Shown here: positions 44,071-52,798 of the stretch, piece after piece | Position numbering within the stretch: position 1 is the first letter of the stretch | How the letters are laid out: each line of letters opens with the position of its first letter | Assembly (NCBI GenBank): GCA_030695205.1 | Contig: JAUYTN010000025.1 | Span: 1-64,000 of the forward strand | DNA length: 64,000 nucleotides | From: Burkholderiaceae bacterium | GTDB lineage: Bacteria > Pseudomonadota > Gammaproteobacteria > Burkholderiales > Burkholderiaceae_C | Reading direction: 5' to 3' | Notes under the pieces: model-generated | What the model was told of the DNA's origin: nothing | Seen by the model: the letters and a program-made list of their open reading frames with translations, nothing else | Databases searched by the model: none | Program-made: the position numbers and the translations under genes

Positions 44071-46934
44071 GACCTTCCTCCGGGACCGTTCACCACCGAC
44101 TTCGGCACACCACCCTCACGGCTGACGGAGCCCAACACCGAAATGGTCAACAAGGTGGCACCTACCACCGTGACATAGACACCCAAATCAAACAACGCCG
44201 CTGTGGCAAGCGGCAAGTCACCCAGCAAAGGAACGATCGGATGCCCGTGGGCACTGGTCAGGAAGGGCCGCCCCAGCCACATCGCCCCCACACCCGTGAG
44301 CCCTGCAATGCCCAGGCCAATGCCTACCCAGCGCACAAACCGCTGCCCCGAGTGGGCCCGCAGCACCTGCTCGGTTCGCGACTGCCCCATGGTCATGAAC
44401 TGCAGCACAAGAGCCACTGACGTGATCAAGCCCGCAATGAATCCACCACCAGGCAGGTTGTGTCCTCGCATGAAGATATATACCGAGAACATCAGAGCCA
44501 TCGGCAACACCACAGAAGCCGCCATGCGCAACAACAGGGGCGCCTTGGCAAAAGTCCAGGGCCACCCTTCGGAATCGACGCCCGGTCGGCGAGTGCGCAT
44601 GCCATCCATCAGGGCGTAAACGCCCAAAGCAGCGATACCCAACACCGTGATCTCTCCAAAGGTGTCATAGCCACGGAAATCCACCAGGATGACGTTGACC
44701 ACATTGGCACCGTCCCCAATCGGGAGGGATTTTTCGAGGAAGTACCAAGAAATGGACTCGTGATTGCGCGTCAGGTTGATCCAGGCCAGCCAAGCCATGC
44801 CCGCTCCGCCCGCTAGCGCCAGCGCTGCGTCGCGCAACCGGCGAAGGACAGAGGACTCCAGCGGAGACTGTTGGGGCAGCAGGGCCAACCCCATCAGCAG
44901 CAGCACCGTGGACACCACCTCCACAGAAAGCTGAGTCAGGGCCAAATCGGGGGCGGACAAACCCACAAAGGCCAGCGAGGTGATGAGCCCCACCACACCC
45001 ACCAGCACCACCGACTGAAAACGCGCCCGGTGCGTCAGGACCAGCGCCACACAGGTGGCCAGCAACAGCAGCCACAGCACCAGGGCCAATGGCGAGGCAG
45101 GCAACAGCTCACGGTCGCCCGCGCCCACACCTGCCTCCCACAGTGGCCAGGCAGCCACCAGCACGGCAGGCACAATGACCCACACTAGGTAGCGCTGCAG
45201 AGAGCCGGTTTCCAGCCGGGCAGACAGCCTGCCTGCGCTGGCAAACAAGCCGTCGATGGCAGCATCAAACAACTGTCGGCCCGTGGCCGGGCCGAACCAC
45301 TGCTCCGACTGGATTCGGTGCAAGCGCTTGCCACGCGCCAGCCACAGGTACAGGCCAACACCTACCACCAGCGCAATGGCGCTCATCAGCAGGGGCAGGT
45401 TGAAACCGTGCCAGATGGCCAGGTGGTACTCGGGCAGCGCCTTGCCCGACAGCGCGGTGGCCGCCACATGGACCAGCGGCCCCAGCGTCATGGCGGGAAA
45501 CAGGCCCACCACAATGCACATCGTCACCAGCAGAATGCTGGGCAACTTCATGCCGAGTGGGGGCTCGTGGGGGTGGCGATTGGGCACATCGCCCAGGGGA
45601 CCGTTGAAGTAGGTGTCGTGCACAAAGCGCAGGGAATAGGCCACGCTGCACACACCCGCCAGCGTCACCAGGGTCGGCACCACCCACGCCCAGACACCCG
45701 CTGTGCCCACCACGGCCTCCGTAAAAAACATCTCTTTGGACAGGAAACCATTGGTCAGGGGCACGCCTGCCATGGACGCAGCGGCCACCATGGACAACGT
45801 GGCCGTCCAGGGCATCAGGCTCCACAGCCCACCCAGCTGGCGCATGTCGCGCGAGTGGGTTTCGTGGTCCACGATGCCTGCGATCATGAACAGCGATGCC
45901 TTGAAGGTGGCGTGGTTCAGCACATGGAACACCGCCGCCACCGCCGCCAATGGGGAGCCCAGGCCCACCAGAAACACCATCAGCCCCAAATGGCTGACCG
46001 TCGAATAGGCCAGTAGCCCTTTGAGGTCGTGCTTAAAGATGGCGATGAAGGCGGCAAACAGCACCGTCACCAGGCCCACCCCCGTGACGATCAGCTCGAA
46101 CCAGCCCGAACCCGCGAGCACGGGGTACATGCGCATCAGCAAAAACACGCCCGCCTTGACCATGGTGGCCGAGTGCAGGTAGGCAGACACGGGCGTGGGG
46201 GCCGCCATGGCGTCGGGCAACCAGAAGTGGAACGGGAACTGGGCGCTCTTGCTGAACGCACCAACCAGAATCAGCAACAACGCTGGCACAAACAGCGGGC
46301 TGGCCTGAATGTCTGCCACCCGGTCCGCCATGGCACTGAGCTCGTAGGTACCGGCAATTTGCCCCAGCAACACAAAGCCCCCGAGCATGGCCAGGCCGCC
46401 ACCCCCGGTCACCGCCAGCGCCTGCCGGGCACCGGAACGGGCATCGGGCCGGTGGCTCCAATAGCCCACCAGCAAAAAGGACGACAGGCTGGTCAGCTCC
46501 CAGAACACCACCAGCAGCAGCAAGTTGTCAGACAGCACCACGCCCAGCATCGCAGCCATGAACAGCATCATCAGACTGAAAAACTTGGCGGCCGAATCGC
46601 TCTCGCTGAGGTAAAAGTGGGCATACACAATGATCAGCAGGCCAATGCCCATGATCAGCCCGGCGAACATCAGCGACAAACCATCCAGCCGCAGGCCAAT
46701 GTTCAGACCAATCTCTGGCACCCATGGCCAGAGGTTCATCACTGCTTCGCCCGCCATGACCAACGGTGCCTGCGACAGCAAAATCCCCAGACTGGCCGAC
46801 GTGACCGCAAACGCCGTGGCAGCGGTCAGCCACCTTGAACGCGCTCCCAACCAAAAGGTGGCGGCAGTGCCCAGCAAAAGTGGAAGCAAGACAATGATTA
46901 AAAGCACAGCGCGACTTTCAGATAGGTGGCGCAT
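44067..46934 (-). CDS. mrpA: Na+/H+ antiporter fused subunits A and B (Mrp operon 2)
   Basis: A 955-residue protein. Residues 1 to about 500 are the NuoL-like channel (VVFWELTSLSSFLLVGYW, SAQFPFHFWLPDAMAAPTPVSAYLHSATMVKAGVFLLMRM). The MbhD/E-like region follows (NVVNVILVDFRGYDTFGEITV), then an MrpB domain at about 800-955 with FMRGHNLPGGGFIAGLI. This A'/AB fusion is typical of six-gene (group 2) Mrp operons. It is the first gene of the operon. Confidence 0.95.
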   Translation of the reverse strand: MRHLSESRAVLLIIVLLPLLLGTAATFWLGARSRWLTAATAFAVTSASLGILLSQAPLVMAGEAVMNLWPWVPEIGLNIGLRLDGLSLMFAGLIMGIGLLIIVYAHFYLSESDSAAKFFSLMMLFMAAMLGVVLSDNLLLLVVFWELTSLSSFLLVGYWSHRPDARSGARQALAVTGGGGLAMLGGFVLLGQIAGTYELSAMADRVADIQASPLFVPALLLILVGAFSKSAQFPFHFWLPDAMAAPTPVSAYLHSATMVKAGVFLLMRMYPVLAGSGWFELIVTGVGLVTVLFAAFIAIFKHDLKGLLAYSTVSHLGLMVFLVGLGSPLAAVAAVFHVLNHATFKASLFMIAGIVDHETHSRDMRQLGGLWSLMPWTATLSMVAAASMAGVPLTNGFLSKEMFFTEAVVGTAGVWAWVVPTLVTLAGVCSVAYSLRFVHDTYFNGPLGDVPNRHPHEPPLGMKLPSILLVTMCIVVGLFPAMTLGPLVHVAATALSGKALPEYHLAIWHGFNLPLLMSAIALVVGVGLYLWLARGKRLHRIQSEQWFGPATGRQLFDAAIDGLFASAGRLSARLETGSLQRYLVWVIVPAVLVAAWPLWEAGVGAGDRELLPASPLALVLWLLLLATCVALVLTHRARFQSVVLVGVVGLITSLAFVGLSAPDLALTQLSVEVVSTVLLLMGLALLPQQSPLESSVLRRLRDAALALAGGAGMAWLAWINLTRNHESISWYFLEKSLPIGDGANVVNVILVDFRGYDTFGEITVLGIAALGVYALMDGMRTRRPGVDSEGWPWTFAKAPLLLRMAASVVLPMALMFSVYIFMRGHNLPGGGFIAGLITSVALVLQFMTMGQSRTEQVLRAHSGQRFVRWVGIGLGIAGLTGVGAMWLGRPFLTSAHGHPIVPLLGDLPLATAALFDLGVYVTVVGATLLTISVLGSVSREGGVPKSVVNGPGGRS

Positions 46935-47056
46935 TCTAAAACCACGGGGGCAGCCCCTCCGTTGTGGTTATCCCGGGTCAAAACCGTACTTGGGGCGTGG
47001 CAGGCATCAGATACCGCGCACGCCCACACCGCCAACGGCCAACCCCGGCTGCTCGG

Positions 47057-48058
47057 TCAACCCACGCGCGTCAACACGTCGGGGTTGATGGGCGTGAGCG
47101 CCCTGCCCTCGACCAGAAAAGCAACGAGGTTATCGGCGGCCAACTGCGCCATGGCACGGCGAGTGGGCAGGGTGGCGCTGGCAATGTGCGGCGTCAAAAC
47201 CACGTTGGACAATGCCAGCAGCTCAGGGTGCACCGTGGGTTCTCCCTCGAACACATCCAGACCGGCAGCGGCAATCTGCCTGGTGCGCAGGGCATGGGCC
47301 AGAGCCTCGTCATCCACAATGCCGCCACGGGCGATGTTGACCAGCGTGGCCGTGGGCTTCATCAGGGCCAGCTCAGCGGCGCCAATGGCGTGGTGGGACG
47401 CGGCGCTGTAAGGCAGCACCAGCACCAAATGGTCCGCCTGGGCCAGCAAGTCTGCCTTGGGTACCCACTCGGCCCGGCAATCGGCCTCGGTGGCGGGGCT
47501 CAGGCGAGAACGGTTGTGGTACAGCACCCGCATGCCAAATCCGTGGGCACCTCGGCGGGCAATGCCTTGGCCAATGCGACCCATGCCCAATATGCCCAGC
47601 GTAGAGCCATGCACCTCGGCTCCTGCAAACATGTCCACGCTCCAGCGGTTCCAGAGGCCTGCCCGCAGAAAGTGCTCGCTTTCTGTCAGCCGCCGGGCGG
47701 TGGCCAGCAGCAAGGCAAACCCAAAATCGGCTGTCGTTTCGGTGAGCACGTCGGGCGTGTTGGTGGCCAGCACGCCTTGGGCGGTGCACGCCGCCACGTC
47801 AAAGTTGTTGAACCCCACGGCCATGTTGGCCACCACGCGCAAATCAGGGCATGCGGCAAGCAACTCTGCGCTGATGCGCTCGCTGCCTGTGGTCAGTGCA
47901 CCAGCCTTGCCTTGAAGACGCTGCCGCAACTCTTCGGGGCTCCACACCTCGTCGGTGTCGTTGGCTTCCACCTCAAAGTGCCTCTGCAAGCCAGCCAGCA
48001 CATCGGGAAACACACGCCGCGCCACCAGCACGGCGGGCCGGGCGCGGCCAGACGTCAT
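47057..48058 (-). CDS. D-isomer-specific 2-hydroxyacid dehydrogenase (glyoxylate/hydroxypyruvate reductase type)
   Basis: A 333-residue NAD(P)-dependent enzyme. The dinucleotide fold reads GILGMGRIGQGIARR; catalytic Arg is in NIARGGIVDDEAL, Glu in LDVFEGEP and His in TPHIASATL. It resembles GhrB/2-ketogluconate reductases. Reducing glyoxylate would connect it with the glyoxylate shunt gene in this window, but substrate is not proven. Its start overlaps the FKBP gene stop by 4 bases. Confidence 0.9.
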   Translation of the reverse strand: MTSGRARPAVLVARRVFPDVLAGLQRHFEVEANDTDEVWSPEELRQRLQGKAGALTTGSERISAELLAACPDLRVVANMAVGFNNFDVAACTAQGVLATNTPDVLTETTADFGFALLLATARRLTESEHFLRAGLWNRWSVDMFAGAEVHGSTLGILGMGRIGQGIARRGAHGFGMRVLYHNRSRLSPATEADCRAEWVPKADLLAQADHLVLVLPYSAASHHAIGAAELALMKPTATLVNIARGGIVDDEALAHALRTRQIAAAGLDVFEGEPTVHPELLALSNVVLTPHIASATLPTRRAMAQLAADNLVAFLVEGRALTPINPDVLTRVG

Positions 48059-48402
48059 ACGCCAAGCAGGTCCACTTCAAACAACAGGGTGGCGTTGGGG
48101 GGAATCACACCGCCCGCGCCGCGCGCACCGTAGCCCAGCGCGGCGGGAATGACCAGGCGGCGGGTGCCACCCACGGCCATGCCCTGCACGCCCTCGTCCC
48201 AACCCTTGATGACGTGGCCTGCCCCCAATGGAAAAACAAAAGGCTGGCCCCTGTCTTTGCTGGAGTCAAACTTGCTGCCTTGCTGGCCGTCGTTGTAGAG
48301 CCAGCCGGTGTAGTGCACCTGCACGTTCTGGCCCACCTTGGCCACGGCACCGCTGCCAACGGTGGTGTCTTCGTACTGCAAGCCGGAAGGAGTGGAAATC
48401 AT
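48055..48402 (-). CDS. FKBP-type peptidyl-prolyl cis-trans isomerase
   Basis: A 115-residue single-domain cytoplasmic FKBP. Active-site residues appear in VHYTGWLYNDGQQGSKFDSS, FPLGAGHVIKGWDEGVQGM, and PAALGYGARGAGGVIPPNATLLFEVDLL. ATG 48402 has AAGGA upstream. It is first in a two-gene operon with the 2-hydroxyacid dehydrogenase. Confidence 0.96.
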   Translation of the reverse strand: MISTPSGLQYEDTTVGSGAVAKVGQNVQVHYTGWLYNDGQQGSKFDSSKDRGQPFVFPLGAGHVIKGWDEGVQGMAVGGTRRLVIPAALGYGARGAGGVIPPNATLLFEVDLLGV

Positions 48403-48424
48403 ACGGGTCCTTAAATTATCAACA

Positions 48425-48468
48425 AAATTGGCATCCAACGCTTATCCACGCTGAATAGTTAGCTACAG
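48425..48468 (-). repeat. Dispersed A/T-rich repeat, copy G
   Basis: On the minus strand: TAGCTAACTATTCAGCGTGG then ATAAGCGTTGGATGCC. It fills part of the gap between the nitroreductase and FKBP genes and is most like copies B and C. Confidence 0.55.
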
Positions 48469-48595
48469 AAATCACCATAGGAACCCAACCAGGCGGGCTG
48501 GTCGGGCGCGTGCATTGTCCCTGATCAGGGTAGCCCGCACCGGCACGCCAAGCACTGCCGACTGCCCCCAAGCAGGTTCCGGGAAGCCCCGCGAC

Positions 48596-49381
48596 TCAAT
48601 CAAGCCAGGTGGTGAACTCCGCCACCGGCACGCGGGGGGTGTGGAAGGTATTGACCACCTCGGCGGCATCGGCATGCCCCAGGGCCATGCCACACACCAG
48701 CATTTCACCGGCGCCCGCACCGATGTGCGGCAGGATGATGCTGGAAAAACCATTCCAGGCCGCCTGCGGGCAGGTGTGCAGGCCACGCGCCCTGGCCGCC
48801 ACCATGATGTTTTGCAAAAACATCCCATAGTCCACCAGCGATCCGCGCCCCATCACCTGGTCCACCGTAAACATCAGGCCAACGGGCGCGTCAAAAAACC
48901 GGAAGTTGCGCTGGTGCTGCTCGTGCATACGGTCTTTATCACCCTTGCCGATACCGAGCAAACCGTACAGGCCCCAGCCGTTTTCGCGGCGGCGGTCGAT
49001 GTAGGGGCTCACCCATTGTTCGGGGTAGTAGTCGTAGGCTTCGGTGTAAACGGCCGCGAGCGAGGGGTCGGCGCGCAAGGCATCGTGGGCGGCGCACACC
49101 TTGGCCACCAAACCGTCTCGGCTGCGGCCTTGCAGCACATACACCTTCCAAGGTTGGGTGTTGGTGCCCGACGGTGCCCGGCTAGCCACCTCCAGAATGG
49201 CCTGCACCACCTCGCGCCCCACGGGCTCGGGCGTGAACGCCCGAACCGACATGCGCGAGGTGATGGCCTCATCCACCCACGCGGCACGACCATCGCGTGG
49301 GATGTGTGGGCGGGTGTCGAGACCAGCAGAGGCAGCGGACGGTTCGGCAGGGGCGGATGGATCAGCGGGTGCAGCGTTCAC
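48596..49381 (-). CDS. Nitroreductase family protein
   Basis: A 261-residue flavin-dependent oxidoreductase. The FMN-binding segments [21 protein letters not shown] and [13 protein letters not shown] [14 protein letters not shown] are typical of NfnB-type nitroreductases. The GTG at 49381 is preceded by GGAG and overlaps the thioesterase stop by 4 bases. An upstream ATG (49483) would add a Pro/His-rich 34-residue segment lacking similarity. Physiological substrate unknown. Confidence 0.88.
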   Translation of the reverse strand: MNAAPADPSAPAEPSAASAGLDTRPHIPRDGRAAWVDEAITSRMSVRAFTPEPVGREVVQAILEVASRAPSGTNTQPWKVYVLQGRSRDGLVAKVCAAHDALRADPSLAAVYTEAYDYYPEQWVSPYIDRRRENGWGLYGLLGIGKGDKDRMHEQHQRNFRFFDAPVGLMFTVDQVMGRGSLVDYGMFLQNIMVAARARGLHTCPQAAWNGFSSIILPHIGAGAGEMLVCGMALGHADAAEVVNTFHTPRVPVAEFTTWLD

Positions 49382-49833
49382 AGAAGGGACTCCAGTGTGG
49401 TTTTCAGATGGATGGGCAAGGGGGTGGGTCGTCGGGTTTGCCGGTTGACGTACACATGCACGAAATGCCCCCTGGCGGCACACAGCGCCTCACCCTGTGC
49501 GAACAGACCAACCTCGTAGCGAACGCTGGAGTTGCCCAGTTTGGCCACACGGATGCCTGCCTCCACAGTCTGTGGAAAGGCCAGAGGCGCAAAGTAGTTG
49601 CACTGGGTTTCCACCACCAGCCCGATGACCTCGCCATGGTGAATGTCCAGCGCGCCCTGCTCAATCAGGTGGGCGTTGACGGCTGTATCGAACCAGCTGT
49701 AGTACACGACGTTGTTGACATGGCCGTAGACATCGTTGTCCATCCAGCGGGTGGAAATGGGTCGAAACACCCTGTACGAGTTGCGGTCGTCCGGCGCGGC
49801 CGGGCCGGGGCGTGAGGCGGAGGGAAGGGTCAT
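49378..49833 (-). CDS. Acyl-CoA thioesterase, 4-hydroxybenzoyl-CoA thioesterase fold
   Basis: A 151-residue hotdog-fold protein. The catalytic aspartate lies in [21 protein letters not shown], the pattern of YbgC/FadM-type thioesterases that release short- or medium-chain acids from CoA. It lies 76 bp downstream of the deacetylase gene and is translationally coupled to the nitroreductase. Confidence 0.9.
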   Translation of the reverse strand: MTLPSASRPGPAAPDDRNSYRVFRPISTRWMDNDVYGHVNNVVYYSWFDTAVNAHLIEQGALDIHHGEVIGLVVETQCNYFAPLAFPQTVEAGIRVAKLGNSSVRYEVGLFAQGEALCAARGHFVHVYVNRQTRRPTPLPIHLKTTLESLL

Positions 49834-49909
49834 GCGGGCAAGGATCAGTGGCTGATGCCAGGTGGCACCGTGGCGCGAATTCTGCCAGTGGCTGCTGGAG
49901 AGCCCACGC

Positions 49910-50857
49910 TCATGCGCGACAAGGCCAGCGCCGCTGGTACTCCAGCGCCACCCGAAAGGTGGTGAGTTGCACCGCCACGGTGTCAGCCAAATCGCGCCCG
50001 TAGCCTCCCGCCATCACAAAGGCAAGCGGAATCCCGCGTGCGTGTGCCCAGGCAAACACCTGCCTGTCCCTGGCCTCCATCCCGTCCGCGCTGAGCCTGA
50101 GCCTTCCCAGACGGTCGCCCTCGTGAACATCGGCGCCCGCCAGGTACAACACCAACCCGGGCTCGAAGCGCTGCGTGAGGGCATCGAGCGCAACCGTCAG
50201 CGCCTCCAGGTAAGGGGCATCGGTGCACCCATCGGGCAGGGCCACGTCCAGGTCACTGGCTTCCTTGCGAAACGGGAAGTTGTTCTCCCCATGCAGCGAC
50301 AGGGTGAACACCGATGGGTCGCGCTGAAAAATGCGCGCCGTGCCGTTGCCCTGGTGCACATCCAAATCGATGACCGCCACCTGCAGGGGGCGAGGAGGCG
50401 CTGAACGGGCTGGTGTGCGGCGTGCGGTTTCAGCCTGCATCAACCGGGCAGCCACCGCCACATCGTTGAACACACAAAACCCCCCGCCGCGCTCGGCATA
50501 GGCATGGTGAGTGCCGCCTGCCAGGTTCGCAGCCACCCCTTCACCCGCCAGTGCAGCCCTGCAGGCCTGCACCGTGCCACCCACCGAGCGGCGGGCCCGC
50601 TCAGCCATGAATGGGGTCCAGGGAAAGCCTATCTCGCGCTGGGCCTGGGGATCCAAGCCGCCATCGGTCACCGCCTGGACGTAGGCTGGATCGTGCGCCA
50701 GCGCCAGTTCGCCGTCGGTCGCGGCAGGCGCTTCCTGCAAGCGAACCTCTGGCAACTGCCAGGCAACAGCGTCGCGCAGCATCCGGTACTTTTCCATGGG
50801 AAAACGGTGCCCAGGCGGCAGGGGCAGCACAAAGTGATCGGCGTAAAAGGCTTGCAT
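49910..50857 (-). CDS. Histone-deacetylase-superfamily protein
   Basis: A 315-residue zinc-dependent amidohydrolase. The catalytic His pair is in [21 protein letters not shown], zinc ligands in [12 protein letters not shown] and [13 protein letters not shown], and the transition-state Tyr in MAGGYGRD. Bacterial members deacetylate proteins, acetylpolyamines or small molecules; the target is unknown. The catalytic set is complete. It opens the run with thioesterase and nitroreductase genes. Confidence 0.92.
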   Translation of the reverse strand: MQAFYADHFVLPLPPGHRFPMEKYRMLRDAVAWQLPEVRLQEAPAATDGELALAHDPAYVQAVTDGGLDPQAQREIGFPWTPFMAERARRSVGGTVQACRAALAGEGVAANLAGGTHHAYAERGGGFCVFNDVAVAARLMQAETARRTPARSAPPRPLQVAVIDLDVHQGNGTARIFQRDPSVFTLSLHGENNFPFRKEASDLDVALPDGCTDAPYLEALTVALDALTQRFEPGLVLYLAGADVHEGDRLGRLRLSADGMEARDRQVFAWAHARGIPLAFVMAGGYGRDLADTVAVQLTTFRVALEYQRRWPCRA

Positions 50858-50888
50858 ACGGGTCCAAATCTAGGGCAACACCCCTAGT

Positions 50889-50905
50889 TTGCTGCGGTGC
50901 AACAA
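50889..50905. promoter_or_regulatory. Candidate PhaR operator 1
   Basis: TTGCTGC-GGT-GCAACAA is a near-perfect inverted repeat just upstream of the phasin -35 region. It shares design with a second site at 50949-50963 and resembles TGC-rich PhaR sites. Confidence 0.65.
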
Positions 50906-50912
50906 AAAACAC

Positions 50913-50940
50913 TTGCACATCTCGGCAATTACCCTATACT
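50913..50940 (+). promoter_or_regulatory. Phasin promoter
   Basis: TTGCAC (50913-50918) and TATACT (50935-50940) with a 16-bp spacer form a good sigma-70 promoter, giving a start near 50947. It lies between the two candidate PhaR operators. Confidence 0.68.
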
Positions 50941-50948
50941 TGGGGTCA

Positions 50949-50963
50949 TGTTGCAGTGCAGCA
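50949..50963. promoter_or_regulatory. Candidate PhaR operator 2
   Basis: TGTTGC-AGT-GCAGCA has the same arms and 3-bp spacer as operator 1 and covers the predicted transcription start. Binding would block transcription until PhaR is titrated by polyhydroxyalkanoate granules. Confidence 0.65.
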
Positions 50964-51028
50964 TCAGCAAAAAGTCGCTGACAGCAGCTCTCAACAATTT
51001 TTAAACCTCTTTCTTTTGGAGTATCACC

Positions 51029-51580
51029 ATGTTGACTGCTGAACAAGTTGTAGCCGCACAAAAAGCCAACCTCGAAACCCTGTTTGGTCTGACCCAGAAA
51101 GCCTTTGAAGGCGTGGAAAAGCTGGTCGAGCTGAACATCCAAGCCTCCAAGGCCGCCCTGAACGAGTCCGCTGCCCACAGCCAAGCCGTTCTGAGCGTGA
51201 AAGACGCCCAGGAACTGTTGGCTCTGCAAGCTGGCCTGATGCAGCCCCTGGCTGAAAAAACCGCTGCTTACAGCCGCCACCTGTACGACATCGCCTCCGG
51301 CACAGGCGCCGAGTTCGCCAAGGCTGCAGAAGCCCAGGCCAACGACGCGCAAGCCAAATTCATGGCTGTGGTGGACAACGCTGCCAAAAACGCACCCGCT
51401 GGCTCCGAAACTGCCGTGGCTGCCATGAAAAGCGCCGTGAACGCTGCCAGCACCGCCATGGAATCCGTGCAAAAAGCTGTGAAACAAGCCACCGAAATGG
51501 CTGAAGCCAACTTCAACACCGTGGCAGCCACCGCTGTGAATGCGGCCAAAACCACCACCGCCGGCGCCAAAAAGCGCTGA
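51029..51580 (+). CDS. phaP: Phasin (polyhydroxyalkanoate granule-associated protein)
   Basis: A 183-residue helical, Ala-rich phasin beginning [21 protein letters not shown], typical of betaproteobacterial PhaP. It coats PHA granules and limits their size. A strong SD (TTGGAG) precedes the ATG. Its promoter lies between two PhaR-like inverted repeats, and a long terminator follows. The PHA synthase genes are not in this window. Confidence 0.96.
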   Translation: MLTAEQVVAAQKANLETLFGLTQKAFEGVEKLVELNIQASKAALNESAAHSQAVLSVKDAQELLALQAGLMQPLAEKTAAYSRHLYDIASGTGAEFAKAAEAQANDAQAKFMAVVDNAAKNAPAGSETAVAAMKSAVNAASTAMESVQKAVKQATEMAEANFNTVAATAVNAAKTTTAGAKKR

Positions 51581-51645
51581 TCGCTGACCCATTTTTCCAG
51601 TTGTCTCCTCGGATCCTTCCAGAAATTCAGTTTCACGGATCCCTT

Positions 51646-51677
51646 GGGCCCTGTCTCGCGACAGGGCCCTTTTTTTT
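51646..51677 (+). terminator. Rho-independent terminator of phaP
   Basis: GGGCCCTGTC-TCGC-GACAGGGCCC is a perfect 10-bp stem followed by T8. Confidence 0.95.
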
Positions 51678-51699
51678 GTCGTTTGAGCCAGTGCGCAAC

Positions 51700-52665
51700 T
51701 CAGCGCCTGGTCGTCACAGGCACCGACAACTCGGCCATCTTGGACCGCAAGATCGGCAAAGCCGCCAGCATCGCATCTCGCCCGGCAGCCAATGACCGTT
51801 CCCGCTGGGAAAATGCCGCGCTGCCCACACCGGGCAACTGTGGCCGCACCACCACATGGGCCCGCCTGAGCTCATGCCGATTGATGGTTTGTCCCATGAT
51901 GGAGAACGTCTGCAGCATGACCTTGAGCGAGTCGGTGGCGGCATTGCCCTCGGGGGCGCTCGATATATCCACGGCCAGTACCAGCTCGGCCCCCATTTGG
52001 AGCGCATGACCCACTGGCACAGGTGCCACGAGGCCACCGTCCACATACTCCCTGCCTGAAATGTCGACCGGCTGGAACAAACCCGGTACCGCGCTCGATG
52101 CGCGAACAGCCGTACCGGTATCACCCCGACGGAACAACACTCCCTCCCCCGTGGCCAGGTCGGTGGCAACGATGCCCAAGGGCAATACCATGTCCTCGAT
52201 GAGGCGGTGATTCACCTGCTGGTTCACGTACCTTGCCAGGGCCTGCCCGCGCAGCAAGCCGCGGTTGGTGAACGGCACCGTCCAATCGGTCAGCACCGCC
52301 TCTTCCATGCGCAGGGCAGCCTGCTCAAGCGCCGCATGGTTTTTTCCACTGGCGTACAGCGCCGCCACCAGGCTGCCGGCCGAGGTTCCCACCACCAGCG
52401 ATGGTCTTATGCCATGGCGCTCCAGCACCCCAATGGCACCCACATGGGCAAATCCCCGCGCCGCGCCGCCCCCAAGGGCCAAACCGATACGGGGCAGCCG
52501 CAAGGGTACGGATTCCGTTGGCCTGCCATCAGGCATTCGCGGTGGTGCTTGCGCCTCCGGAGGTGGCACGGGAGGTGTGGCACAACCCACCAGCGCCGAT
52601 GCTGCAGACGCGCCACCCCAGTGCAACCAGGAGCGCCTGTTAAGCACGATTCGTTCGGATTTCAT
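51700..52665 (-). CDS. Patatin-like phospholipase, putative lipoprotein
   Basis: A 321-residue exported hydrolase. The N-terminus has twin arginines (NRR, 9-11) and a lipobox LVGC with Cys28, so it is probably a lipoprotein. The patatin domain carries GLALGGGAARG (oxyanion), GTSAG with Ser95, and catalytic Asp in VDGGLVAPVP, related to the RssA/YchK group. Its ATG (52665) lies in a candidate Fur-type site shared with the divergent iron-binding protein gene. Confidence 0.9.
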   Translation of the reverse strand: MKSERIVLNRRSWLHWGGASAASALVGCATPPVPPPEAQAPPRMPDGRPTESVPLRLPRIGLALGGGAARGFAHVGAIGVLERHGIRPSLVVGTSAGSLVAALYASGKNHAALEQAALRMEEAVLTDWTVPFTNRGLLRGQALARYVNQQVNHRLIEDMVLPLGIVATDLATGEGVLFRRGDTGTAVRASSAVPGLFQPVDISGREYVDGGLVAPVPVGHALQMGAELVLAVDISSAPEGNAATDSLKVMLQTFSIMGQTINRHELRRAHVVVRPQLPGVGSAAFSQRERSLAAGRDAMLAALPILRSKMAELSVPVTTRR

Positions 52666-52683
52666 AACAATGGGAATTATTCG
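52663..52683. promoter_or_regulatory. Candidate Fur box between the patatin and iron-binding protein genes
   Basis: On the minus strand CGAATAATTCCCATTGTTATG resembles GATAAT-type Fur sites (hexamers in direct and inverted order). It overlaps the patatin start codon and lies about 115 bp before the iron-binding protein start. The match is partial. Confidence 0.4.
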
Positions 52684-52798
52684 TATTTGTGTTAGGATGC
52701 ATACCAAGCAGTTCCAGAAGGGGCCACAGCCTATCGGACCTGCGCCTGCCGCCGGGATTCCCCGCCACCAACCACCCTCCGATCAAGCACCACCCACC

